Origin: Streptomyces geranii
Lineage (GTDB): Bacteria; Actinomycetota; Actinomycetes; Streptomycetales; Streptomycetaceae
Direction: 5' to 3'
Assembly (NCBI RefSeq): GCF_002954775.1
Contig: NZ_PJME01000041.1
Span: 1-64,000, forward strand
DNA: 64,000 nucleotides
Shown here: piece by piece, positions 41,805 to 50,692 of the stretch
Numbering within the stretch: position 1 is the stretch's first letter
Layout of the letters: each line of letters begins with the position of its first letter
Notes under the pieces: model-generated
What the model was told of the DNA's origin: nothing
Databases searched by the model: none
Seen by the model: the letters and a program-made list of their open reading frames with translations, nothing else
Position numbers and translations under genes: made by a program

Positions 41805-43654
41805 CTCGTGCTCATCGCCTTCCGCTCCCAGGACTGCTGGAACGCGAACCTCGCCGCCTCGACCTCGTGGCGCTGGTCGGCGTGGAGCACGCCGAGGGCG
41901 TACGCCGTCGCGGGGGCGATGCGCGGGGTGCGGGCCGCCGCCGCTGCCGCCGCCGCGGCCTCGGAGGCGTCGCGGTGGCGGTTGAGCGCCGTGCCCGCCG
42001 TCAGCATGCGCAGGTCCACGCGGGCCTCGTCGCCGTCCAGGACCTCGTGCGCGTAACGGCGCAGGCGCAGGAGGAGGCGGACGTGGTGCCAGGGGGCGTC
42101 CTGGGGGTGCGGGGCGGGGTCCGGGGAGAGGCCGTGGATGAGGGCCTCGGCGTTGTAGGGGTGGCCGGCGGTGAGGAGGGGGAGGGCGTTGACGGCGTCG
42201 CAGAGGCGTTCGTCCGCTGCGGCGGCGAGGATGCGCAGGTCGAGGGTGGCGCCGGAAGCCGCGGGGGTCAGGGGGACCTCGCTGGCCAGCACCGCCACGT
42301 TGTCCGCCACGGCGTGGAAGCGGCTTGAGCCCAGGGCTTGCAGGGCCGCGGAGTGGGCTCGGGTGCGGGCGAGGGTGAGCTGCCGTTCGAGCAGGGCGCC
42401 TGCCTTCGCGGCGCCCACGGTGAGGTTGCCGCGGTCGGGGGTCGCGGGGTGGGCCGAGGGGCCGGTGGTGCCGGGTTCCCCTCGCTTCAGGACGGCATCC
42501 GCCCTGGCGGAACGACTCCCCACGGCGGGGCTGGTCCGGCTGCTTGAGGCGGAGGCGGCTCGGCTGCCCGGTGCGGAGCGGGTGCCCGTGTCGGAGCCGC
42601 CACGGCTGTCCGCGACGGAGCCAGGTCGGCTGCCGTCGCCGAACCCGGCCCTGCCGTCCGCTGCGGAGCCCAGTCGGCCGCCCGGGGCGGAGCCGGTCCG
42701 GCTGCCGTCGGCGGCCCTGGCCCGGTTGTCCGCTGGTGAGCCCGTTCGGTTGCCTTCGGCGGAACCGGCCTGGCTGCCACCTGCGGCCCCGGCCTGGCTG
42801 TCCCCTGCGGAGCCGGTCCGGCTGCCGTCGGCGAAGCCGGACCCGCTGTCCGAGGCGTACCCGCCCCGGGCGTCCGAGGCAGAGCCGCTCCGGCTGCCAG
42901 CACTGCCTCCGGCCCGGCTGTCTGCAGTGGACCCTGTCCTGCCGTCCGTACCGACTCCGGCCCGGTCGTCCGTAGCGGACCCTGTCCTGCCGTCCGCACT
43001 GCCTCCGGCCCGGCTGTCCGCAGCGGACCCGGCCTGGCGGTCCGTACCGACTCCGGCCCGGCTGTCCGCAGTGGACCCTGCCCTGCCGTCCGTACTGCCT
43101 CCGGCCCGGTCGTCTGCAGCGGACCCGGCCTTACGGTCCGTACCGCCTCCGGCCCGGCTGTCCGCAGCGGACCCTGCCCTGCCGGCCTTGCCGACGGCTG
43201 CCCGGCTGCCCGTACCGCCGCCCGCCCAGCCGTCCACGGCGAAGCCGGTTCTGCCGCTCACGGCCGAGCCCCCGCCGCCGCCCTGTGCCGGGAGCGGGAC
43301 CGTGCCCGAGAGGCGTTGCAGGGCCAGTAGCAGGCGTTCCAGGCGGGAGGCGTAGGCGTGTTCCCTTGCCAAGGTGCCTGACAGCCAGGCCAGTTCGGGG
43401 TGCATCGTCTCCGACCATGTGGGGTCGAGGAGCGGGCGGAAGGTGTGGAGGGTGCCCGTGATGCGGCGGGCCGCGTGGCGCAGGGCGCGGGCCGCGTCCA
43501 CGGGGTCCTCCCCGGCGCTCGTGCCGGTCTCCCTGTGCAGGCGCAGGGCGCGGAGGAACTCCGTCGCCTGCGCCTGCAGGTAGTCCGCCAGCGCGTCGGC
43601 GGTCACGGGTCCGGCCGTCGTGGGGTCGGTCGGGTCAAGGTGTTGCTGTGCCAC
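41801..43654 (-). CDS. CHAD domain protein with long repeat insertion
   Basis: A 617-aa protein whose outer parts form a CHAD domain, a helical polyphosphate-binding fold. The N-terminal helices (residues 20-125) have the conserved DAARALRHAARRITGTLHTFRPLL, and the C-terminal helices are 405-600 (HHVRLLLRLRRYAHEVLDGDEARVDLRMLTAGTAL...RRHEVEAARFAFQQSWERK). Basic residues fit anionic polymer binding. Between them lies a low-complexity, repeat-built insertion (about 130-400). The start overlaps ppk by 20 bases and the stop overlaps the Nudix gene by 4, so the three form one operon. A role on polyphosphate granules is inferred. Confidence 0.88.
   Translation of the reverse strand: MAQQHLDPTDPTTAGPVTADALADYLQAQATEFLRALRLHRETGTSAGEDPVDAARALRHAARRITGTLHTFRPLLDPTWSETMHPELAWLSGTLAREHAYASRLERLLLALQRLSGTVPLPAQGGGGGSAVSGRTGFAVDGWAGGGTGSRAAVGKAGRAGSAADSRAGGGTDRKAGSAADDRAGGSTDGRAGSTADSRAGVGTDRQAGSAADSRAGGSADGRTGSATDDRAGVGTDGRTGSTADSRAGGSAGSRSGSASDARGGYASDSGSGFADGSRTGSAGDSQAGAAGGSQAGSAEGNRTGSPADNRARAADGSRTGSAPGGRLGSAADGRAGFGDGSRPGSVADSRGGSDTGTRSAPGSRAASASSSRTSPAVGSRSARADAVLKRGEPGTTGPSAHPATPDRGNLTVGAAKAGALLERQLTLARTRAHSAALQALGSSRFHAVADNVAVLASEVPLTPAASGATLDLRILAAAADERLCDAVNALPLLTAGHPYNAEALIHGLSPDPAPHPQDAPWHHVRLLLRLRRYAHEVLDGDEARVDLRMLTAGTALNRHRDASEAAAAAAAAARTPRIAPATAYALGVLHADQRHEVEAARFAFQQSWERKAMSTR
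42575..43177 (-). repeat. Coding tandem repeats (24/48-base units) inside the CHAD gene
   Basis: Residues 160-360 are built from 8-residue units paired into 16-residue units such as AGSAADSRAGGGTDRK, AGSAADDRAGGSTDGR and AGSTADSRAGVGTDRQ. The first six copies are nearly regular; later ones drift. All unit lengths are multiples of three, so copy-number change keeps the frame. Confidence 0.85.
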
Positions 43655-45866
43655 GCCTGCGCCTCCGGGCGTCTATGAGCATCTCCTGGACGTTGCGCAG
43701 AGGGTGCCCCTCCGCGTCCGTCGCGTGCCGGGTCCACTCGCCGTCCGGGCCCAGGTGCCAGGACTGTGTGGTGTCGGACATACCGGTTTCGAGCATCCGG
43801 TTGATCGAGGCCCGGTGGGCCGGGTCGGTGACCCTGACCAGTGCCTCGATACGGCGGTCGAGGTTGCGGTGCATCATGTCGGCGCTGCCGAACCACACCT
43901 CGGGCTCGCCGCCGTTGCCGAAGACGAAGACCCGGGAGTGTTCGAGGAAGCGGCCGAGTACGGAACGGACTCGAATGTTCTCGGACAGGCCAGGGACCCC
44001 TGGGCGTACCGCGCAGATGCCGCGCACCCAGACGTCGCACGGGACGCCCGCCTGGGAGGCGCGGTACAGCGCGTCGATGATCGCCTCGTCCACCATCGAG
44101 TTGACCTTGATACGGACGTACGCGGGACGTCCGGCACGGTGGTGCTGGACCTCCTTGTTGATCCGTGAGATCAGGCCGTCGCGCAGCGACTTGGGGGCCA
44201 CCAGGAGGCGGCGGTAGGTCTCGCGGCGGGAGTAGCCGGACAGCCGGTTGAAGAGGTCCGAGAGGTCCGCGCCGACCTGCTGGTCCGCCGTCAGGAGGCC
44301 CAGGTCCTCGTACAGGCGGGCCGTCTTCGGGTGGTAGTTGCCGGTGCCGACGTGGGAGTAGCGGCGCAGCGTGTCGCCCTCCTGGCGGACCACCAGGGAC
44401 AGCTTGCAGTGGGTCTTGAGGCCGACGAGGCCGTACACGACATGGCAGCCGGACTCCTCCAGCTTGCGCGCCCACTTGATGTTCGCCTGCTCGTCGAAGC
44501 GGGCCTTGATCTCGACCAGGACGAGGACCTGCTTGCCCGCCTCCGCCGCCTCGATGAGCGCGTCCACGATCGGGGAGTCGCCGGAGGTGCGGTACAGGGT
44601 CTGCTTGATGGCGAGGACGTCGTCGTCGCCCGCCGCCTGCTCCAGGAACGCCTGGACCGAGGTCGAGAAGCTGTCGTACGGGTGGTGCAGGAGCACGTCC
44701 CGTTCGCGCAGGGCGGCGAAGATGTCCGGCGCGGACGACGACTCGACCTCGGCCAGATCGCGGTGGGTGCCCGCGATGAACTTGGGGAACTTCAGCTCGG
44801 GCCGGTCGAGGGAGGAGATGCCGAAGAGGCCGGTGAGGTCGAGGGGGCCGGGCAGCGGGTACACCTCCGCCTCGGTGATCTTCAGTTCGCGTACGAGCAG
44901 GTCGAGGACGTAACGGTCGATGGACTCCTCGACCTCCAGGCGCACCGGCGGGCCGAAGCGGCGCCGCATCAGTTCCTTCTCCAGGGCCTGGAGGAGGTTC
45001 TCGGCGTCGTCCTCCTCGACCTCCAGGTCCTCGTTGCGGGTGAGGCGGAAGGCGTGGTGCTCCAGCACCTCCATGCCGGGGAACAGCTCTTCGAGGTGCG
45101 CGGCGATGACGTCCTCGATGGGCACGTACCGGCTCGGCGAGGCCTCCAGGAAGCGGGAGAGCAGCGGCGGGACCTTGACGCGCGCGAAGTGGCGGTGTCC
45201 GCTCACCGGGTTCCGTACGACGACCGCGAGGTTCAGGGAGAGGCCCGAGATGTACGGGAAGGGGTGCGCGGGGTCGACGGCCAGCGGGGTCAGCACCGGG
45301 AAGATCTGGTGGCGGAAGAGGGTGAACAGGCGGGCCTGCTCCTTCTCCGTCAGCTCGGCCCAGCGGACCAGGTGCACGCCCTCCTCGGCGAGCGCCGGGG
45401 CGACGTCCTCCTGGTAGCAGGCGGCGTGCCGGGCCATCAGCTCGCGGGAGCGGGCCCAGATCATCTCCAGCACCTCGCGGGGCTGGAGGCCGGAGGCGGA
45501 GCGGGTGGCGACGCCGGTGGCTATGCGGCGCTTGAGGCCGGCCACCCGGACCATGAAGAACTCGTCCAGGTTGCTGGCGAAGATCGCGAGGAAATTAGCC
45601 CGTTCGAGGAGCGGGGTGTTCGGGTCCTCGGCCAGTTCGAGCACCCGCTCGTTGAACGCGAGCCAGCTGCGCTCCCGGTCGAGGAAGCGGCCCTGCGGCA
45701 GCAGTTCGCCGTCGTAGGGTGCCTCCTCGTACTCGTCGAGGTCGGCGTCGATGTCCGGCTCCAGGTCGGAGACCACGGCCGACACCGTGTGCGGGCGGTG
45801 GGAGGTCAGGGAACCGACGGACGGCTGCGCGTGCTGTACCTGCGACTGGGCGTTTGGCTGGCTCAT
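43635..45866 (-). CDS. ppk: Polyphosphate kinase
   Basis: A 743-aa enzyme making polyphosphate from ATP (PPK1 family). The N-terminal FLDRERSWLAFNERVLELAEDPNTPLLERANFLAIFASNLDEFFMVRVAG and the middle NEDLEVEEDDAENLL regions are typical. The phospho-accepting His lies in RYSHVGTGNYHPKTARLYEDLGLLT, and the second conserved His is in GLKTHCKLSLV. ATG 45866 gives the expected length; the frame is open 46 codons further but without a ribosome site. It overlaps the CHAD gene by 20 bases. In streptomycetes ppk is reported to be PhoP-controlled; I see only weak candidate repeats upstream. Confidence 0.96.
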   Translation of the reverse strand: MSQPNAQSQVQHAQPSVGSLTSHRPHTVSAVVSDLEPDIDADLDEYEEAPYDGELLPQGRFLDRERSWLAFNERVLELAEDPNTPLLERANFLAIFASNLDEFFMVRVAGLKRRIATGVATRSASGLQPREVLEMIWARSRELMARHAACYQEDVAPALAEEGVHLVRWAELTEKEQARLFTLFRHQIFPVLTPLAVDPAHPFPYISGLSLNLAVVVRNPVSGHRHFARVKVPPLLSRFLEASPSRYVPIEDVIAAHLEELFPGMEVLEHHAFRLTRNEDLEVEEDDAENLLQALEKELMRRRFGPPVRLEVEESIDRYVLDLLVRELKITEAEVYPLPGPLDLTGLFGISSLDRPELKFPKFIAGTHRDLAEVESSSAPDIFAALRERDVLLHHPYDSFSTSVQAFLEQAAGDDDVLAIKQTLYRTSGDSPIVDALIEAAEAGKQVLVLVEIKARFDEQANIKWARKLEESGCHVVYGLVGLKTHCKLSLVVRQEGDTLRRYSHVGTGNYHPKTARLYEDLGLLTADQQVGADLSDLFNRLSGYSRRETYRRLLVAPKSLRDGLISRINKEVQHHRAGRPAYVRIKVNSMVDEAIIDALYRASQAGVPCDVWVRGICAVRPGVPGLSENIRVRSVLGRFLEHSRVFVFGNGGEPEVWFGSADMMHRNLDRRIEALVRVTDPAHRASINRMLETGMSDTTQSWHLGPDGEWTRHATDAEGHPLRNVQEMLIDARRRRRGTATP

Positions 45867-46120
45867 GACCCCATTGTTCCGCGCCCGGCCCGGGACGGGC
45901 GCGTCGGAACGCGCGGGCGGGAGCGCGGCCGGGACCGGCTGGGCCGCTCCGGTCCCCTGGATGCCCTCTGGGGGCGGTGAAGGCTCAGGCACGGCGGGCG
46001 TCATTGGGTGAGCGTCGCAAGCCTGGCTGAATCACTGGTTACGGGGACATGACGTGCGGGATATCGGGGGGCGGCTCGCAGGTGTGACCGGTGGGGCGGG
46101 CGGGGGTACGGACGGGGTGC

Positions 46121-46157
46121 GCGTATGCCCCTTCTCCCCGGTGGAAGGGGCATACGC
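46121..46157 (-). terminator. Terminator of the GntR-ABC operon
   Basis: A perfect 14-bp stem, GCGTATGCCCCTTC, with a 9-base loop, lies 21 bases past the last permease gene. The rest of the gap to ppk (about 254 bases) holds the ppk leader and no gene. Confidence 0.82.
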
Positions 46158-46177
46158 GAGCCTGTGTCGCCGCGTCC

Positions 46178-47170
46178 TCAGGCCGTGCGGCGGCGCAGCA
46201 GCCAGAAGGCGGCGGCCGTCGCGGCGGCGGTGACGGCGAGGACGATGCCGGTCTCCATGAGCTGGAGGGGCCAGAAGTGGGAGGAGGGGTGGTAGTCGCG
46301 GTAGTAGCCGACGACGTCACGGGCGGCGCGGCACTCGTCGTAGGCGCAGTACGGGTCCGGGACGCGGGACCCGCTGGAGGTGATGACACCGTCGCCGACG
46401 ACCATGCCGGTCGACTGCTGCGGGTAGCCGGTCTTCCGGGTCAGGGTCTCGGCCGGCCACAGGTGCGGGCGCAGGCTGCTGATGACGCTCGCGAGGGTCA
46501 GCAGGGCCACGACGGCGATGCCGAGGGCGGGCAGCGAGCGCCGTGCGAGCAGGCCCGCGAGGGCGCCCACGGCCAGGCCGAGCAGGGCGTACGCGGTGGC
46601 GAGGGTGCCGTTGGCGACGAAGTAGCTGCTCTGGTTCCACTCCCAGGTGCCCGCCGACCCCCACAGCTCGCTGTGCCTGTCCCACATCAGGCGGTGCAGG
46701 AGGGTGAGGAGGACGGTTCCGGTGACGAGCAGCGCGGCCGGTACGGCGAGCTTGGCGGCGAGCCAGCGGGTCGGCGTCACCGACTGCGTCCAGGCCAGCT
46801 GAGCGGTGTCTCTCTCCAGTTCACGGCCGATCAGGGAGCCGCCCGCCCAGGCGGCGGCGAACAGGGGGACGAGACCGATCAGGCGTCTGGCGACGGACTC
46901 GGCGAAGCCGAGCTGGGCGCGTTCGGTCCCGGAGTAGTCGCAGGCCTGTTCCACGACCCTCTCGCGGCAGCCGGACCTGCTGAACGTGCCGAAGGCCGCG
47001 TCGAGCGCGAATCCATAGATCCACAGCAGCGCACAGGCGGCCACGGCGACGTACAGCAGCCAGAACCGGAGTGCCGGGCGATGCAGGCGGAGCGTGACCC
47101 GGACGAGACCCTGGAGGGCAAAGGCGCGCCCGGGTCTTTCGAGGGCCGCGGGTGCGGTCTTGACGGTCAT
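46178..47170 (-). CDS. ABC-2 type permease, second copy
   Basis: A 330-aa membrane protein with about six hydrophobic segments. It shares with the preceding gene a common plan and many identical stretches (LHRPALRFWLLYVAV; AAWAGGSLIGRELERDTAQLAWTQSVTPTRWLAAKLAVPA; SSHFWPLQLMETGI). The two therefore arose by tandem duplication and probably form a heterodimeric channel with the ATPase encoded upstream. ATG 47170 overlaps the stop of the first copy (ATGA). Two Cys pairs lie in extracytoplasmic loops. Substrate unknown. Confidence 0.88.
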   Translation of the reverse strand: MTVKTAPAALERPGRAFALQGLVRVTLRLHRPALRFWLLYVAVAACALLWIYGFALDAAFGTFSRSGCRERVVEQACDYSGTERAQLGFAESVARRLIGLVPLFAAAWAGGSLIGRELERDTAQLAWTQSVTPTRWLAAKLAVPAALLVTGTVLLTLLHRLMWDRHSELWGSAGTWEWNQSSYFVANGTLATAYALLGLAVGALAGLLARRSLPALGIAVVALLTLASVISSLRPHLWPAETLTRKTGYPQQSTGMVVGDGVITSSGSRVPDPYCAYDECRAARDVVGYYRDYHPSSHFWPLQLMETGIVLAVTAAATAAAFWLLRRRTA

Positions 47171-48162
47171 GCGGCGGCTCCCGAACGGCGCTTGAGGAGG
47201 GCGAAGGCGACGAGTACGGCCGCTGCCGCGAGGGCGAGGAGGATGCCCGTCTCGACCAGCTGGAGGGGCCAGAAGTGCGAGGCCGGGTGGTAGTCGAGGT
47301 AGACACCGGCGACGTCGTTGCGGGCGACGCACGAGGCCTTGCCGTCGCAGAACAGGTCGGGGAGGCGGGCGCCGGTGGAGGTGTAGGAGCCCCTGCCGAC
47401 CCACATGTTGCCGATGTCGTCGAACCCGGTGGCGCTCTTCCGGGTCTCGGCCGGCCACAGGTGCGGACGCAGGTTCTGGAAGAGCCGCAGGACGATGCCG
47501 GTGCCGACGAGGGCGATGCCCAGGGCGGGCAGCGAGCGGCGCACGATCATGCCCACGAGGGCACCGAGGGCCAGGCCCAGCAGGGCGTAGGCGGTGGCGA
47601 GGGTGCCGTGCAGCTCGAAGATCCCGGTGTCGTACCAGTTCCAGCTGTCCTGCCGCAGTTCGGGAGTGGCCGCCCACATCGCGCGGTGCAGCAGGGTGAG
47701 CGGGAGGATGCCCGCGACGATCAGTACGGCGGGTACGGCGAGCTTGGCGGCGAGCCAGCGGGCCGGGGTCACGGACTGGGTCCAGGCCAGCCGGGCGGTG
47801 CCGTCCTCCAGTTCGCGGCCGATGAGCGAGGCGCCCGCCCACGCGGCGATCAGGATCGGGGCGACGGTGAGGAGGGCGCTGCCGAGGCCGACGCCCGCAT
47901 CCCAGCGGGCTCCGTGCGGGCCCAGCGTGTCGCAGCCGAGGTCGGGCATGACGCTGTCACGGCAGCCCGACCTGGCCAGCTCGTCCATGGCCGCGTTCGC
48001 GCCCGGCCCGTACGTCCACAGGATCACCCCGGCGGTCACGGCGACGTACAGCAGCCAGAACCAGAGGGCGGAGCGGTGGACGCGCAGCAGGGCCCAGGTG
48101 AGGCCACTGGGGCGGAGGGCGCCGCGTCTCGCGGGTGGCGCGAGTGCGGTCGTGGCGGTCAT
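47167..48162 (-). CDS. ABC-2 type permease, first copy
   Basis: A 331-aa membrane protein and the paralogue of the following gene, with the same landmarks (LHRSALWFWLLYVAV-like start, AAWAGASLIGRELEDGTARLAWTQSVTPARWLAAKLAVPA, ASHFWPLQLVETGI). About six helices. It overlaps the ATPase gene by 4 bases on one side and the second permease by 4 on the other. In GntR/YtrA-type loci such transporters respond to envelope-active compounds, so export or detoxification is the likely function. Confidence 0.88.
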   Translation of the reverse strand: MTATTALAPPARRGALRPSGLTWALLRVHRSALWFWLLYVAVTAGVILWTYGPGANAAMDELARSGCRDSVMPDLGCDTLGPHGARWDAGVGLGSALLTVAPILIAAWAGASLIGRELEDGTARLAWTQSVTPARWLAAKLAVPAVLIVAGILPLTLLHRAMWAATPELRQDSWNWYDTGIFELHGTLATAYALLGLALGALVGMIVRRSLPALGIALVGTGIVLRLFQNLRPHLWPAETRKSATGFDDIGNMWVGRGSYTSTGARLPDLFCDGKASCVARNDVAGVYLDYHPASHFWPLQLVETGILLALAAAAVLVAFALLKRRSGAAA

Positions 48163-49067
48163 ACGGCGGCCTCCACCGGCTCGGCCGGGTCGTCGGCGTC
48201 GTCGGAGTCCAGGTGCAGCGACGGCGCCTCCGGGGAGCGGAGGTGGGCCAGGACCAGTTCCTCCAGGGTGGGGGTCGTCCGCTGCCAGGTTCCGGCGAGG
48301 CGGCCCCCGGGGCGTATCAGGGCGGTGGTCTGACGGCCCGTCGTGCGGGACTCGATCACCGTGTGGCCGTCGAGGTCGGCGGCCGGGCCGGTGACCAGGG
48401 TGTGGGCGGTGAGCAGGTCGTCCAGCGGGCCTGCGAGGCGGACCCGGCCCGAGCCGATGAGCAGGACGTGGTCGCAGGAGCCCTCCAGCTCGGCCACGAC
48501 GTGCGAGGACATGACAACCGTGGTGCCGTGCTCGGCGGCGTCGGCCATCAGCGTGCCCATCAGCTCGTGCCGGGCGAGCGGGTCCAGGTCGGCCATCGGC
48601 TCGTCCAGGAGCAGCAGTTCGGGCCGCTTGCCGAGGGCGAGGGCGAGCGCGACCCGGGTGCGCTGACCGCCCGAGAGGACGCGGATCTTGGCGTCGAGGT
48701 CGAGGGCGCCGTCGGCGACGACCCGCTCGGCGACGGCCCTGTCCCAGCGCCGGGGGTTCATCTCCCGGCCCCAGCGGAGGGTTTCGGCGACGGTGAGCTG
48801 AGGGTGCAGGGGCTTGTCCTGGGCGACGTACGCCATGCGCTCGCGCGCCGCCGCCGGGCTGGTGCCCAGGACGGTGAGCGTGCCCTCGGTGGGCCTGAGC
48901 AGACCGGCCGCGTGGGCCAGCAGCGTCGACTTGCCCGCGCCGTTGGGCCCGACGACCGCGCAGACGCGCCCGGCCGGCAGCCGGAACGCGCACTCGCGCA
49001 GCGCCCAGCCCTTCCGCCGGCCGAACCGCTTGCCCAGCCCGGCCGCCGCCATGGCGGTGTCGCTCAT
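48159..49067 (-). CDS. ABC transporter ATP-binding protein
   Basis: A 302-aa ATPase. Walker A is GPNGAGKST, the Q-loop is VAQDKPLHPQLTV, the signature is LSGGQRTRVALALALG, and Walker B is LLLLDEPMADLDP, with H-loop VVMSSHVVAELE. The C-terminal 80 residues form a CcmA-type extension. The gene overlaps the GntR gene upstream and the first permease downstream by 4 bases each. It energises the twin ABC-2 permeases. Confidence 0.93.
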   Translation of the reverse strand: MSDTAMAAAGLGKRFGRRKGWALRECAFRLPAGRVCAVVGPNGAGKSTLLAHAAGLLRPTEGTLTVLGTSPAAARERMAYVAQDKPLHPQLTVAETLRWGREMNPRRWDRAVAERVVADGALDLDAKIRVLSGGQRTRVALALALGKRPELLLLDEPMADLDPLARHELMGTLMADAAEHGTTVVMSSHVVAELEGSCDHVLLIGSGRVRLAGPLDDLLTAHTLVTGPAADLDGHTVIESRTTGRQTTALIRPGGRLAGTWQRTTPTLEELVLAHLRSPEAPSLHLDSDDADDPAEPVEAAV

Positions 49068-49450
49068 CCCTGGTCCCCCTTGAAATGCGTGTCGAGTACG
49101 GAGTTGAACAGCGCCGCCACGTCGTCCCGTTCGAGCCCGGCCGCGCGGGCCCGGTCGGCCCAGTCGGCCAGTTCGGCGCCGAACGGGGAGTCCGCCGGGG
49201 CCGCCCCCAGCGACTTCCGGACGAAGGTGCCGAGACCCCGCCGGGCCTCGACCAGGCCCTCGCGCTCCAGCTCGCGGTAGGCCTTCAGGACGGTGTTCGG
49301 GTTGATGGCGGTGGCCGCCACGACCTCGCGGGCCGTGGGCAGCTTGTCGCCGGGCTCCAACAGGCCCAGGCGCAGGGCCTGTTTGGTCTGCTGGACGATC
49401 TGGAGATAGGTGGCGACGCCGGTGCGCCTGTCGATGCGGTACTCGACCAC
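49064..49450 (-). CDS. GntR-family (YtrA-type) repressor
   Basis: A 128-aa short regulator. The winged helix (YLQIVQQTKQALRLGLLEPGDKLPTAREVVAATAINPNTVLKAYRELEREGLVEARRGLGTFV, about residues 15-75) is followed by only one short helical region, the plan of the YtrA subfamily. GTG 49450 is chosen; GTG 49462 lies on the ribosome site itself. It overlaps the ATPase gene by 4 bases and sits directly behind a perfect inverted repeat, so it should repress its own ABC operon until an inducer appears. Confidence 0.9.
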   Translation of the reverse strand: MVEYRIDRRTGVATYLQIVQQTKQALRLGLLEPGDKLPTAREVVAATAINPNTVLKAYRELEREGLVEARRGLGTFVRKSLGAAPADSPFGAELADWADRARAAGLERDDVAALFNSVLDTHFKGDQG

Positions 49451-49460
49451 GCGTACAACC

Positions 49461-49490
49461 ACCCTTTCACTAATTGAGTAGTGAAAGGGT
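49461..49490. promoter_or_regulatory. GntR/YtrA-type operator
   Basis: ACCCTTTCACTA and its exact complement TAGTGAAAGGGT flank a 6-base spacer (ATTGAG). It begins 11 bases upstream of the gntR start and overlaps the leader, ideal for repression. Confidence 0.85.
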
Positions 49491-49565
49491 GAACCAAGAG
49501 AGGGGGCGGTGTCAAGATCACCGCCCCCTGGGATCAACAGGTGGACTTGTAGGGCGAGTCGAGGG

Positions 49566-50531
49566 TCAGGACTCGGTGCGGTACATGAGGTCCGTCTCGT
49601 GGGTCGCGAAGCCGAGCCGCTCGTACAGCTTCACCGCCGCCGTGTTGTCCGCGTCGACGTACAGCATCGCCGTGGGCAGCCCGCGTTCCGCGAGGTGGCG
49701 CAGGCCGATCGTCGTCAGCGCCCGGCCGAGGCCGCCGCCCTGGGACCCCGGGCGCAGGCCGATGACGTAGACCTCGCCGAGGCCCTCCGCCGCGTGCGTC
49801 TTCGTCCAGTGGAAGCCGATGAGTTCGCCCTCGCGGAAGGCCAGGAAGAAACCCTCCGGGTCGAACCAGTCCTCGCCCTTGCGGTCGTCGAGGTCGCGCT
49901 GGGTCAGCGAGCCCTGTTCGGGGTGGTGGGAGAACGCGGCGGCGTTCACCGCGAGCCAGGCCGCGTCGTCCGCGCTGGGGACGAAGGTCCGTACCGTCAC
50001 GTCCGCCGGGAGCTTGGGCTCGGGCAGGTCCAGGTCGGTCAACGGGCGGCGCAGCTGGCGCAGTTCGCGGAAGAGGGCGAGGCCGAGGACCTGGGCGAGG
50101 TGCCGGGCGGCGGAGTGGCCGCCGTGCGCCCAGACGCGCAGCCGCTTGCCGGAGGCGGCCAACAGGGCCGAGCCCAGGGCCCGTCCGTGGCCGTGGCCGC
50201 GCTGCGCCGGGTGGACGACCAGTTCGGCGGCCGGGGCCTCGATCGGGTCGGTGTCCTCCAGCTGGGCGTAGCCCGCGAGTTCGCCGCCGACGGTGAGCAG
50301 GAAGTGCGACACACCCTCGCGGGCGCCCCCGCGCAGCTGCAGCCGCCCCTGCTCGGACACCGCCTGCTGGCCGTCGGTCCTGGCGGCGTCCGCGAGCAGC
50401 GCGAGTACGGCGTCGGCCTGCTCGGAGGTGAGTGCGGCCAGGGTGTCGATGGAACGAGACAGGCCGGAGGGGACGGGGGGCGCGGTGTCGTCGCTGGTCA
50501 TGGCTACGAGGGTAAGGCCTGCCCGATTCAT
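49566..50531 (-). CDS. mshD: Mycothiol synthase
   Basis: A 321-aa enzyme that acetylates Cys-GlcN-Ins with acetyl-CoA, the last step of mycothiol synthesis. It has two GNAT domains: an N-terminal half (ELVVHPAQRGHGHGRALGSALL) and a catalytic C-terminal half (GLGEVYVIGLRPGSQGGGLGRALTTIGLRHLAERG; YVDADNTAAVKLYERLGF). ATG 50531 has GGGAG about 8 bases upstream; ATG 50501 gives 311 aa, close to the usual length, but has no site. Convergent or divergent partners are not mycothiol genes. Confidence 0.94.
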   Translation of the reverse strand: MNRAGLTLVAMTSDDTAPPVPSGLSRSIDTLAALTSEQADAVLALLADAARTDGQQAVSEQGRLQLRGGAREGVSHFLLTVGGELAGYAQLEDTDPIEAPAAELVVHPAQRGHGHGRALGSALLAASGKRLRVWAHGGHSAARHLAQVLGLALFRELRQLRRPLTDLDLPEPKLPADVTVRTFVPSADDAAWLAVNAAAFSHHPEQGSLTQRDLDDRKGEDWFDPEGFFLAFREGELIGFHWTKTHAAEGLGEVYVIGLRPGSQGGGLGRALTTIGLRHLAERGLPTAMLYVDADNTAAVKLYERLGFATHETDLMYRTES

Positions 50532-50692
50532 GGTGAATCTCCCGGGGAGGCAACCGTTCCGTAACCCTGAACCCCTGTCGCGCTACGCGCGTTGACCCTA
50601 GGCTGCGCCGGGACGGGACTGAATTCTCACGTTCTTCTTACGTCCGCTCGTGGACTTTCCTTCCTCTCCTCTTACGAACTTCAGGGGGGCAC

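Noticed and set aside
42575..43177. CRISPR array
   Set aside because: The repeats are degenerate, in-frame and coding, with no constant repeat/variable spacer structure and no cas genes in the window.
45867..46060. PHO box upstream of ppk
   Set aside because: Partial units such as GTAACCA and GCTCACC occur on the minus strand but not in a convincing 11-bp phase; a profile scan would be needed.
50532..50692. PHO box upstream of the secreted nucleotidase
   Set aside because: I looked for 11-bp phased GTTCACC-like units and found only isolated partial matches (for example GTTGACC, GTTCTTC).
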